Positions 33,804 through 47,100 of a stretch of 64,000 nt of DNA are shown here, piece by piece. The notes beneath the pieces were generated by a model. It was not told the DNA's origin and searched no databases. It was given only the letters and a program-made list of their open reading frames with translations. A program made the translations under genes and the position numbers. The stretch is taken from contig CM063251.1 of the NCBI GenBank assembly GCA_032158295.1, forward strand, positions 21,821,933 through 21,885,932. The letters run 5' to 3'. The number at the start of each line of letters is the position of its first letter. Position 1 is the stretch's first letter. This DNA comes from Pycnopodia helianthoides (Eukaryota > Echinodermata > Asteroidea > Forcipulatida > Asteriidae).

Positions 33804-33943
33804 TGACCCCTTGCATAACATGCAGCACACTTACATGCGTCTATCCTGTCCGCTGTTTGGGGAATGAAAAATGTACACAAAGGAATTTACTCCCACAATG
33901 GTGCGCATTTTGCGGAGGCGTGTTCCGCATCTGCAAGGGGTCA
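33804..33943. mobile_element. MITE, family E-like, 140 bp
   Basis: Perfect 12-base termini TGACCCCTTGCA and TGCAAGGGGTCA. The interior differs from the other E copies. Confidence 0.6.
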
Positions 33944-34554
33944 ATACAACCTGAAGAGAAGATATACTTCAACAATCAGTGAATTCACCATCCATGGGAG
34001 ATGAAGGGGGGGGTCACACATTTTTGGAAGATTAAAACAAAAATGAGTAAAGTGCCTTTGTCATTTCTCCATTGTAATGGGGATGGTGTCAAATGCCATA
34101 TGACCTTGTTGCAAGGAGCAAGTTGTCCATTTAAAAGGTGTGCATGATACAACCTTTTGACTAAACTGAGTTACAAACTTGTAACACCAATAGTGGCGGC
34201 GGCGCCAGACATGTTAATCTGGGGATGGGGGGGGGGAGCTTAAATTAAAGGGGGGACAAACATTTTTGATGTAATTTTGTACTGCTAAAAAGGTATTGAC
34301 TTAACACAATGACAGACTTACACCAGCGTTATTCTTGAGCTTTGGTAAAGCGAACATAATTGCATTAGTGTGGGTGCAATAGTTTGGGGTTAAATTTAAT
34401 TTCGGCCGCCACTGCTGATCACTGATGCAATACATTTACCAACAGTCTTGAAGTACTGCACAACACATTGATGTAAATGTACAGGTGTAAATAAAGAAAG
34501 CTATTGCATGAGAGCCATTTCCAGGAATCCACACACATCTTTCCAGGTATTCAT

Positions 34555-35192
34555 TCACATGTTTGTAGGTGTCTGTAAATCCTGCATGTCCGCATCCATG
34601 CTATCTCCGAGCCTGGTATCAACCGTCAGCCCTTCATGTATCCTCTTCTTCCCAAGACCCTTGTCAATGCGGGGTGTTAAAAGATTTTCAGTTTCCATCA
34701 ACTCCTCCTGGTCCAGGCTGTTCGAACCACGGCTCTGTTGCCGTGTCCTTAGCAACAAACCCTCCTGGCTTTCATCCTCGGCCACGTAACCGTCCGGCAA
34801 CTGATCCGACAGGCTGTTCCCTCTGTTTGCCTTACCCAGGCTGTCTTTTCTCTTCACCTTGTCCACCAACTCCATGAAATCGAAATGCTGAGAGTTGTTT
34901 TCTGTCGGGGAGGGGAGTGCGCTGGAGGTGTTGGAAGACGGATTGCTTGTGGAACGACTGTACAGGGAGCCGTCAGACTCACGACCGAATGACAACGGCG
35001 TCGGGAGCACCCTTCGCGGAGTGAAGGTGTTGAGTTGGTAGGACTGGCGTGGGGTGGTGCTCTCCGGGGTCAGGGCACCATTTTGCGTAAAGCGTTCCAA
35101 GAAACTGTCAATCTGTTTGAGGGAGAGGCAATTGTGCAGTGTCTCTAGAGGCAAGATGGATGGTACTTGCATTTGATGGTCAAGTGGTATTC
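34555..35192 (-). CDS. PPIP5K: PPIP5K last coding exon
   Basis: Acceptor [30 protein letters not shown] is conserved, followed by a Ser/Thr-rich tail and TGA at 34557-34555. An ATTAAA on the minus strand at 34400-34395 is a candidate poly(A) signal. Confidence 0.92.
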
Positions 35193-38100
35193 CTGTGAGT
35201 GGGTGATGAGGTCATAAAACGAGAGATATCAATAGTTTCAATTAAGCCAAAACATCTAGCCCAGTTTCATAGAGCCACTTAGGCAAACAATTTTGCTCAA
35301 CAATTTTCCCCATGCAAAACTTAGCAGGAAACCAGTTACTGACAGTACATGTGGAATGGTATAGTAACCTTATCCTGGTAAGCATTTTGGTTCAGCTACT
35401 TTTTGTGCTTAAGCAGCTCTATGAAATTGGGCCCCAGTTTTTACAAAAATCATTTAAACATAGCATACAAAATTATGAAAATATTCAACAAACATTATTT
35501 TAAAAATCTGACCCACCTATCTTATTGTTTTAGCCCATTAAGACAAACATACTTTTATTTTAATACATTATAAACACCCAAGAAGAATAAAACAACAAAT
35601 TTCTTGCTGTGTAACATTTTTCCCAAGTTGAAAGATCTTGTCAATTACCCCTATCAATATTTGGCAACACTTTCACACCACTGTGAGCTTACCTTGTGCA
35701 GAGAAATGCGAGGCTCTCCTAAGCAGCTCTTCTTGGCTGACAACCCAGTTAGCATCACCAGGATTGTCCCCATCTGCCTGACGGAGGTTAGGGGCACTCT
35801 GGACTCCAAGCAACCCCTTACTGCTCTTGTCTTGCTGATGGTCTGAAAATGAAACAGGTAAATGTACTTTGCAACAATTTCATTTTTCAGGGATGAGATT
35901 TGAAAATATTCCTGAAAATGACTTGTTGGGTCAAGGTTCCCACTTATTCAAGACCCAGACTCTCCCAGACGTTTACAATTCAGGAGGTTTGCAGACTCTG
36001 TGCATCACCAGAGAAACAAAACTACAGGTTTTGACATAATATGAACGATTTCTGTTGCCCTTTTGGTGGCTGTTTTACTTTTTCTAGAAAATTGAAAGGC
36101 TCCAGGAGATTTAAAGAAAATCCCGAAATCAGGAAAATCCTGAGAAATCACACACCTGAGCTTTTGCAGTAGGGGTGGGTAAAATTTTCCTCAGTCAGGT
36201 GTACTCCATTTGGAGAATGCCTCTTAGCTTTGGGGACAGCTACAGTATACTGCATTATCAGTAATAGCTTCATTTTTCAAAGCGGCCCCAGAATTATTGT
36301 GAAATAATAAGGTGCAGCCTCAATAGACCCCTTGCATATGGTGCCACAAGACCCAAACAGTGCCCTCACTGAGGTCAATGTAGACCAATCATTAGCTGAG
36401 AGTTTTGCACGGAGTGTACACGCATGCACCTTTCCATTGTTTCACCTCACCAATGACGGCCAATGCAAGTGGTCTATACCAAGCATCCACATTACAGATT
36501 TTCTCAAGCTTTCAAGCTACATTGATTGAGGCTTGTTTCATACTTCGCCCCAAAACGAGACAAGTGAATCAAATTTCCTCCCACAAACATTGGGAAACCA
36601 GCATGTACAGATTGTCTACATTATTATATATTTCTGGTAAGGAAACCAAGGATGCCTCATAAGTGAACTTAATCACTGTAGCTCGCAAGCCAGAGGAAAC
36701 CTGTTAACAAGGGTGCTTGCTATGTGAACCAGAAACACTGGGGTTAACCCATACTCTTCAACGATAAGTGTTCTTGGTTCTTTTACGTGCACTACCAATC
36801 CTAGTACATGGGACCTATGGCTTAATGTCCCATCCGAAGGACAAAGCAATTATGGTAAAGTATCTTGCTCAACGACACAAGTGCCACGACGGGGACTCGC
36901 ACCCACACTCTGCTGATCAGAAACACCAGAGCTTGAGTTCGGTCATGACAGGCCACATCATGAACCTTTGCTTCGCAAGTTTGTATAACTACCTTTCTAG
37001 TTTCCTTATCAGAAACGTGTAACAATAAAATGCACAGCATACCCTTTAATGACAAATCATCATGCTCAGCAATGTCTGTCAGTGTGTTGAAGCTTGCCCT
37101 TGAGGGAATAGATGCTGGTCCAGAACTGGGTCGACTACTCTCTTTAATGCTGATGCCAACTCTCATGCTAGGTACTTCCATCCTTGTGTCTAAATCCCCT
37201 GTCAATGTCATTCCTGCCTTCCTCTCCCAGCTTTCTTGGTCCAAGGCAGTCTCAGATGATGTAGGGGTGAAGTCATCGTTGTTCACTGTGCACTGAGGAC
37301 TGTCACTGGTGGTTGTAATATTGCTGAATGTCGAGTCCTCATCGTTTTCGGAAAGTGGGTCTGTTGGTGAACTGTCTCCCTGGTTACAAGGAAAAGAGCA
37401 ACCAATATTTATTCTTCTGTGCAATTCTACGACGACCCAGTTACAATGATCACAGGTGTCAGAAATCTGCATTTCCGAATGATTTTGGTGATTTCATATG
37501 ATATCTAGGGTTGGGATGTTTAACCGCTTGACTAGGGTTGATAAGATACCTAGGGTTGGGATAGTTAACCGGTTAACCAGGGTTGATATAATATCTAGGG
37601 TTGGGCTATTTAACCGGTTAACTAGGGTTGATATATCTAGGGTTGGGATATTTAACCGCTTGACATGGGTTTATACGTCTAGGGTTGGGATGTTTAACCG
37701 TTTAACCGTTTAACCGTTAAACTGTTTAACTGCAAACAAACAATGAAATCCTATTTAACAGTTAAACGAAGGCGACAGTTAAAAAAAAAAAATTCCTTTT
37801 TCATTATACAAATGTTAGCCCCAGACACTATCAGGGAGAATGATTGACATCCCTTCTGTTAGTGGAATGTTTCTTATCTTAATCTGTTACAAATTTACAT
37901 TATTTTTAATCCCCTACAATTTCTTCTACATTTTGCTATGTACTCCACCCCACTGTGGTTTATGGTTAAGACTAGGTTACAGACTTCTATTTTTAATCCT
38001 ATAAAGGAGTATCCTACAACCATCTTGAGTTGCTACTTTGCAATATGTCTTTCTTTCAACAAACTTACATCCTTACAGACAGACCGATAACCACCGAATG

Positions 38101-41100
38101 TAGGGAGACTGTCAAAGTCGCACCCCTTGGCCCCAGGGCTGAAGTGAAGCTCCACTCGGAACCGTTCATCAGACATTGGTTCTTTGCTCGGGTCTTCATA
38201 CAGCATGAGAACAATCTGTGTCATGTAGTTGAGTTCCTTGACTTCTCCTAAGTATTGCATTGCACGGGCCCACTGAGAGTCGCTCATCTCCTGTGGAAAA
38301 TGAACAAACATTCAATCAAATTTGTGAATTTGTCAGGGGCTGTCCTTGTCCTATAAAAGCTATCACTTAAACACCACTAAGTTTAGCACTCTGATGTTTG
38401 GACTCTGATAAAATTGGTATGCATGGCCACATGAAGGGAGTGGCTTAGTGAGATGGTTCCACACCCATCAAACTCGAGCAGAACCATGAGATTGATTTAA
38501 AGGATTCAAGATGGCTAGGATTTTCTTAAATCTTATTATTTTACCATGGTTTTTATGAGAGCTCTGTGCAAATAAATGACCTGTGGTAAAACTATCACAA
38601 CACTCTTTTCTACATAATAATTAAAAAACACACATAATTCAATAACTTTTTGGGGTAAAAAAAGGCTTGTTAGGCCTATAGGTTTTTCTTGGTCATGTCA
38701 CTTGTGTCCCTAAGCCAGACACTTAACTATAATCACTTCTCTTCACCCAGGGGGTAGCGGTGCCTGTGAGGGCAGAGACATTTCTTGTGATTGATTTAGC
38801 TTGGTGCACCGCATATTAGGCAGCACAGGATATATACTCCCAAGGAAGCTGAGATGGTTTAAGGAATGAAATAAATGGCCCAGTGACCGGGGGGCGTATT
38901 AATGTTGGAGCGCCATGAGAGCCACTGAGTGACGGATTTGAACCCTATATAAGAAGCCACTATTATTATTATCATTATTACAACAGAAATGTACCAAACT
39001 CACACTGCAGAGTTTGCCGTATCTGAGACAGGAGAGAAGGGAGTGGATGTGACTCTCACTGGTGAAGTACAGCCTGGTCCTGACGTGCCTGTCTGGGGAC
39101 AGAACCCCCTTGGAGTATTTCGGATTCAGTCTGAATGTGGTTTCCTCCTCGCTGTTGATACGCTGAAGATCTGCTCTGACCTTACGGAGGAGGGGTGTAC
39201 AGATGCTTGTACCAATCTCTAGTTTCTCTTCTGCAGTGATGCCGTATTCCTGTTGGAGTTTTTTTTTAACAAAAATGATTTAAAGGCAGGGTATACTTTT
39301 GGTAATTGTCAAAGACTTGTATCCTCACTTGGTGTATCCCAACATATGCAGAAAATAACAAACCTGTGGAAATTTGGGCTCAATTGGTCATCGAAGTTGC
39401 AAGAATATAATGTAAGAAAAACAACCTTGTTGCATAGAATTGTGTGCCTGAGAAAGGCTTCAAAGCCTTTCTCAGATTCAAATAATTTAGAGAAACTACC
39501 TCTTTCTCAAAAATTACATTACAAGTTCAGAGGGAGTCGCTCCTCATAATTTGTTATACTTTTAGCAGTTCTCAGGTGCTCCTTACCAAGTAAGTTTTTT
39601 ATGGTAATGTATTTCTTGAGTAATTACCAAAAGTATCCACTGCCTTTCAAATAACTCGTCACGTCAGTGCAAAAATGTTGTATCTATCACAAAAATGCTC
39701 TGTGCTCAAATGTTGCATCTCGGTGCATACTTGTTTTGAGTGTTTTGGCTATTTTAAGTGAGATACAAAATGTTGAACATTTTGAAGTTAGAAAGATAGT
39801 ATTTAAGTTCTGAGGTTTTAAGGGAAAAATTTGTTAAATTAACACCAAGAATACTTCAGTATGATACCTGATAGACTACTTGTAACTGACTTGTTGTAAA
39901 GATACTTTTATCTTTCTGCAATAAAAAATTTATTGGGAACACTGGGAAAAGTCCATGAATTAATGCAGATGTTTTTATTACAATTAATCAAAAGTTCTTC
40001 CATACTTTAATAGCACTTCGTCACTTTTGCTCAAAATTTAACATGTTTGACTGAGATCCAGGTACTTCGCTTCTATTTTTAGTGCAGCGTGCTATTGTTT
40101 GAAGTAAGTTTGATTAAAGGTACACGTTGCCTCCACAAATTGGCCGACTGTGTTAGTTCACGATGTAAAATGAAAACCAAGCAACTTCAAGGCATATTTG
40201 TGTGGATCATTGTATTCTATTTTTAAATCATCTTTCTAACCATATGCATTTATAACAAACAGTTACAAACGCTTTTTATAGACCAACTCGCCCGATCCAA
40301 GGCAACGTGTTCCTTTAACTATCAGTGCAGATGTCCGACATTCACACCAGCTATCTCACCTGTGGTATTATAACATCGGCCAATAGCTGAGCTCCTAGGT
40401 ACAAATTCCCCATCTCAGTAAAACCTAAGGAGCTGATAATCTTCTCATTGTGTAAGAGATCATACTTGATGCAGTCGTAGATGTCTGGTATCTTCGTTAT
40501 ATCAAACACACCCAGTTTAGTCTTGAAGTCCTTCTCCAGCTTGGCCCAGCGCCGCAGCATTAGATCCAAGGACTCATTGTGGTACAACATCATCTCTGTC
40601 AAAAGGTAACAGGATCGGTAGGTTGAACAAAGAAAAATTGACTAGAGTGGGATTTGAACTTGTGACCTCCGGATTAACGTGCAGGTGCTCTACCAACTGA
40701 GCTATTAAGCCCTAATGTTGGTGGTCTCCCTATTTTGTCAATATCTTTGTTCGGGGTGCCAGTCAGAAGCCATTCAACTTTTAACTGCTGTATAGCCACG
40801 GATCACACCCAAGTTTATGATACAACCTGGGAAGCAGCAGCAGAGAGTCACCTCCAGAAAAGTTGACTAGAGCAGGATTTGAACCTGTGCCATGCCAAAG
40901 CTTTACCAACTGAGCCATCTACCCCTAATGTTGGCAGTCTCCCTATTTAGTCAATATCTTTGTTCAGGGTGCCAGTTAGAAGTGATTCTAACTAGGTTAG
41001 TTTCCTTAGTGATTTATTGCTTAAGGGTTAGTAATCTTTAAAAAAATAATAATGTATCATTATTTTGTTGGTTTTATTTATTCCCTGCGGGGGAGAACCA

Positions 41101-44100
41101 ACAGGCAACTCATACAGGATTCAAACCCACAACCCTCCAAAGCTTAACCAAAATTGATCAGTTTCAATTTATGAGCTCATCGATTGTAAAGTTTATGACA
41201 GTGCCTTATCTTCCAGAAAAATATTTCCTTTGAGAAAATGGCATTTGAGGAGAATCACTGTTGCTTTATTTTTAACTGAAGCATTTTAAATAGGAGGGCA
41301 ACATGAACATGCCAAAAATGCCTCACAAATGTTTTTTTTTTAAATATGGCTTTCAGTTAAACACCTCAATTGATCAAATGTTTCTCTGGTCAGTTCGATG
41401 GTGTTTGTTGAAAACTTGAGAATGGGAATGATTTTACTCTCCCCCCAAAAAATGTTTTTCCCTTAACAGGGGATGTTGCCTTCAAATATTTCAACATTTT
41501 GCTTTTTAGAATTGCCCCTTACCCCTTTCTTTACCCCGCACAAAAATATCTACACTTTTCTTTGTAATTAGTGAGTAGTGATTAAAAAAAAAAAATTCTT
41601 TGAAATACAACCAGCAGATTATATCGTTCGCCATTACATGGAGTAAAACAATTCATTCTACATGTACAAAATAGCAGATCGTATTCTGTCATAAAATAAC
41701 CCAAAAACCGCACAGTTTCAAGGGATATTTATGTGAATCCTTATATTTTAGAAAAAATAGAATAAGCTGTTGCAAACTGCTTGTCAACCTTTTAGCCTTT
41801 GAGAAAGACTCTGCTAGGGTCGAAACGTCAGGCCATTAATTTTTTTTTTCATTTTTCCTTATATTCTACTTTAAAAATATCCTTCCAACCATAATCATTT
41901 TAAAACAAATGCTTTTTTGAGCCCAAAGCACCCCATCCGAAGGCATCATGCCCCTTCAACCCCTTAGTTGTTTGTTACCTTCACGTGATTTTTCGTCCTC
42001 CAAGCACTTTCTGATCTGCTTCGTCATGCTCTTCATAAGTTTATGAATCTTTTCACACATTTCTGTTGGATTCTCGATGCATGACAAGGAGTGCTGTAGC
42101 GATCTACTGCCAGTTGGAGATAGCTGGACAAGAGAAGAAACATCAATTTCATTGAGTTTAATTATTTATTTGCCCTAGCAAGCTTCTAAATACGTTGACC
42201 AATCTGGGGGTCATTTCATACAGCTGTGAAGCGCACAAACCTACAGAGTCTATAGGTAAGTATGTTTGTTTGTTTATTTTCAGTTGTACAACAACAAAAG
42301 TACAACAATATTGATAACAAGTATAAACAAAATAATAATACAATTTTTTTTTATAAATTAAGTACAAATGAGGTGGCAATCAGAGAAATCTTCTTATAGT
42401 GTAGCTCCCAAACTGCTGTGAAATGCTGCACTGGGTTAAAACAAAATGAGTAATACATAAGTTATAGTAACCCTAAATTAAATAAAGCACAATTATTAAG
42501 ACAATTATTGTTGAAGAAAGACTAAAGATGTGAACGATTGCCAGCAGCCCATATGAACAGTTTTGAGCTAGATCTTCTTTTAAGGATTCATGTAGAAAAC
42601 GCTCAGTTCTTGGACTTGTCTTATAATTGTTTGCAAAGAATCAAGGTCTTCTCAGAATTGTCAGTTTTTGTCATCAAAAATGCCTCTGAATGATTTAAAT
42701 GAGTGTTTGTTTATTTTGATTTGTTTTGTTTGGGTTTTTAAGAGGGAGGTAATATTTTCTCATATGACCAGTTTCTTGCCTGCCAGAAAATGCCCTGGAA
42801 TGTACAAGGTCACTTTCTTTTGTTAAAAAAGATAACATGGTCCAAAGCCTAGAGAAAGTCTGTACGCTGAATCAATGTTAAGTACCTCCTTTTTGTCCTC
42901 TTCAGTGAAATTATCTTTCTTTCGGAATCGTTCGTACAGCATCTCCTTCACTCTGTAGAAAGGAAAAATTGAAGAAATTCAAACCACAATCCACGCTAAG
43001 CAAAATACAAGCTGCTGTGTTGATAAGACAAAATGAGGTATGTCACCCAAAACAAAGTATGCCGATATTTTGAAGAGTTTTGGGCCCAAATTCATCAAGC
43101 AGATAAGCAGAAAACATGGCTAAGGGTCATTCCGTGTCAATTCAACACGTTTTTGGACCTGACCGTCACGGATTAAAATGAAATTTTGTGTGCTGATTGG
43201 ACCCAATGAGAAACTGAAATGTACGTGTACATTTGAACATGTACAATGCGTACATTTTAATGTTCAAATAATCATAACTCAAAAACTGTAAGAGTGCCCA
43301 TCCAAATTTTTTTCGAAAATGTTGCTTACATCTTAAGCTAAAAATGGAAAATAAATTACGCATTTTGAAAAATACGCATTTTCGCAAATCAAGGTCAAAG
43401 GTCATATTTTTGCGTAACTTTGTTGTGGTATGCGGTATAATTATGATTTTATGTTATCAAATGTTGGCCATTTCAAGAGCTTTAAAATGATGTAAATTTT
43501 ATCTCTGTAGGTGCTTTACTTTTGGAGATATGAATGTCCAAACATAGCAGGTCATGCTAATTAGTCAAAAGTTCGTTAACCCATATCTCAAAAAATAATC
43601 AACCGAACGACAAAAAATTTCAGTTCTGGGGGTTTCTCATCGAGTCCAATCAGCACACAAAATTTCATTTTAATCCGTGACAGTCAGGTCCAAAAGCGTG
43701 TTGAATTGACACGGAATGACCCCTAACCAAGTTTCTTTGCTGTGCAAAAAATGAGAGGGACACCAGTTGTAACAATGAAAACTCAATAGAATTTTGGCTG
43801 GCTACCTGTTTCTGCTAAGCAAGATTATTCTGTGCTTAGCAACTATTTTTAGTTTGCTTACAGGCTTTATGAAATTGGGCCCTGGACCCAATTTCACCAA
43901 AGCTGTTAACAGCTTGAAAAAAAGCAGACTGTGTATACTTTAGCAAAAAATGCTTGTCAACAAAAACTATCCCTCACAAACAACTAAGAAGATTTGGCGG
44001 CGTGTGCGGGTTCACAACGGATTTCAATGTGGCTTCACTCATCTTCACCCAAGAATTGTAAGCAAATTAGCATCCATTTTGTGTTACTCGTGCTCGCTAA

Positions 44101-47100
44101 GCAGTGGTTATCGAGTAAGGCTTCTGCTAACAGATGCCTCGAATATAAATATAGGCCCTGAATCAAAATACATGTATAATCCAGGAACTGGAAATAGGGA
44201 ATCAAAATTTGCAGGAATTAAAAAAAAAAAACACATCGTGGCTTGCTCCTACACGTATATGTATCGCTCAAGTACACAACTTTTACATGTAAACCAGGAA
44301 GTCAATATTCACAACAGAGTCATTTTTAGTCATTGCTGACAAAAAGGGCTGAAACAAGATTCCACATTTTATAAAACATAAAACATGGAGTTATAGATAT
44401 AGACTGCAAGGTAACTCAGGGAACAGTACCATCAGCTCTAGACAAGTTGATCCAAAGAGCTTATTTAATGTATATTCAAATAAAATAACAGCCTTTTTTT
44501 CACCAGATATAACAAATATGCTGAATTCAGATAAAGAAATTTATTATCCGTACAAAAGACACCCTGAACCATCTCTGGCTGACATGATGTTCTGAATTGA
44601 ATGTATATATAAAAACTTCAAATGGTCTGAATTGGTATAAACCTATTGCATGCAATTTGCAGCTACTCATTTGCCATTTTGGGGTCTTAATAAACACATA
44701 AATGTATAAGATCCTGGTGTGCTGGATTGGCTGGGTCTAACAACCCATATTTTATCGAATGCAAACAGATACTGCACACACTGCCAGACCCCAAAATAGC
44801 ACAATAGTAGATAAAGAGAGCATTTGCAAGAGATCTTTTGATAACGATATGAAAATCGATGCATCAGTGCAGAAATGTTGAAATCCGTTTTTTAAAAAGG
44901 AATTGTGTGTATTGTATACCGTGCGGAGAGACTTGCACTTTGGTGCCACAGGGTTTGGCGCCACACGGTGCTGTGGCACAATATGCAACCAATCAAGCCA
45001 GGAACACTGGGGCGAACCCCTTCTCTTTACGATAGTGCACTGGGTTCTTTTACATGCATTACACAACACACGTTACCTATGGCTTTACGTCCCATCCAAA
45101 GCACGCAGCAATAATGGTTAAGTGTCTTGCTTAAGGACACAAGTGTCAAGACTGAGACTCAAACTCACACTCTGCTGATCAAAAACACCAGAGCTTGAGT
45201 CAGGTGTTCTTATCAACTCGACCAGGAAACGCCACAATGAATGAGGTTTGACATTTGTGCACTTTGAAACGCACAGAATTTACTCTTAACTTTTTAAATG
45301 ACTGGCCACGCGGACCATTTTACTAGTCCCCCAGCTTTTTCACTCATCCATAATTCATGATAATTAGGGATGCTTTTCAACACTGAACTAGCCAGCCGGT
45401 CCTCTTGGAGTAAATTTTGACTTGTCCTCAGGTGTTTTAATTGGTATTTAGCCGGTAGACTACTGTTAAGGAAGAACGCTGTCACACATGTTGTATAAAG
45501 GCTATTTTCTGGCAAGCATTTTGGCACTGACACAAGGAATGTTGCATAAAGGGTACTTGAAATGTCCCCACTGAAAAAATACTTACATTGATTTCCTATC
45601 GGCACAAACTTCATTTGAAGAAAATTAACAATCTCAAAACAATGTGTTTGTTTGGGTTTTTTTTTTTTGCTACTTTGTTTCTTGTGGTGTTTTATTTTCA
45701 GGAATTTGACCTATTTCATGAATTAACTTAAGATAGAATAGTTCTCAACATCTAGAATGTTTTAAGACATCTCATCAATATCATGACTGATGTTTCTGTC
45801 GTCTTCACGCTTAATGCCATACTACCATTTCAGAGAAGTGACCGATTCTGGCAAGGGGGCATGACAATTTTTTGGCAAAAAACTACTTTGATCCACAAAC
45901 TTCCAAAGTACTTGCACGAATTACTTGTAAATGTTCCATAAAATGACTAGCTCAGTTCAACAGATTACATGCATTCAAAAATGTATAAAAACATATTTAT
46001 TTGTAGGATCACAATGAAGTGACTGTAGTGACTGGTGGAAATGAATTACTAATAAGTAACCTTTGTAAATCAATTAACATTGTTGTGAACAAAACAGTAT
46101 TTTGTGTAAACTAATACTTGGGGCTCTGCTGAAAAATATGGTAAGATAATAATGACAAAAATTGTGGATGCATGTGAGTGTATTGTCCCAGTATATAATC
46201 ATGAGGTGAAATCTGGACTATTTCATTTCATTTTATGGGTGAAATAGAAAAGCCACAACTCATCAAGTAATTATATTCAGCGACAATTCACAAATGAAAT
46301 GTATTCAACAGTTGTTGTATATAACTCACACACAGATCCTTGTCATTAGAAACGTGTTCACAATAAACAAAAAATAGACACGGGAACTAGTCCATCCAAC
46401 CCTCTGAAAATTCCACAAACCCCTTCTAAACAACATGGACGACTCAACAGAGACATAAAACTTGTCTGCCGTGACATGACCTTGCCTCGTTTGGATAAAC
46501 AGGCAGAAAACAATTATTTTTAAAATGCACTGCGAAGTGTCCATCAACTATCTATATTGGACGAGGGCCGTCAAATATATAGTTTTGGAGCACCGTGGCA
46601 ATAAATACATGGCAAAAGAATGGATGGCTTGTATCGTTTGTTCAAGGACAAGGATCTGTGTGTGTGGAATATAATAAATATAATTTATCAATCAAACCAA
46701 TGAGACACTTAAAAATGTTAGTAAATAAATAAAAATGATTCGGAGGTTGTGGGTTCAAATTCTGGTCTAGTAAATTTTTCTCTGTTCATGTCCAAACTAT
46801 GTATTCATTTTTATCAGAGTTAATTGAACTGTTATAAATCTTTTTGTAGGACATTTATTTAAGAATCTCTTATTGACAGATCTCAGTTTTTGGAGGTGTG
46901 AACGCTGGATTGTTATCTTTAATTTGAATTCCGCGATGAGAGACGTTATGATCATGTGGACAATGTCCCCCTGAAAATGAATGCTTGACACCCAAAAGTG
47001 GATTCATCTATGAGTCATGGCAATGGGTGATAAATTCATCTTACACGAAGCGGTTTTGATCATCGTCAATGCAGGTTATCAAATAAGTACACACATCATC

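Larger units (their letters stand above)
31379..34554. other. Convergent intergenic region RNF180-PPIP5K
   Basis: Holds the RNF180 3'UTR, the E-family MITEs at 31503 and 33804, SINE pieces at 31722-32065, a family A MITE at 33011 and homopolymer G tracts near 33450 and 34220. No gene is seen in the rest. Confidence 0.55.

Noticed and set aside
36960..37042. Extension of the PPIP5K frame past the 37043 donor
   Set aside because: The open frame runs on into a SINE; splicing at 37043 instead joins the next conserved exon in frame.
37498..37740. Telomere-like CTAGGGTTGGG repeats
   Set aside because: The unit is about 50 bp, not TTAGGG; it is an intronic minisatellite.
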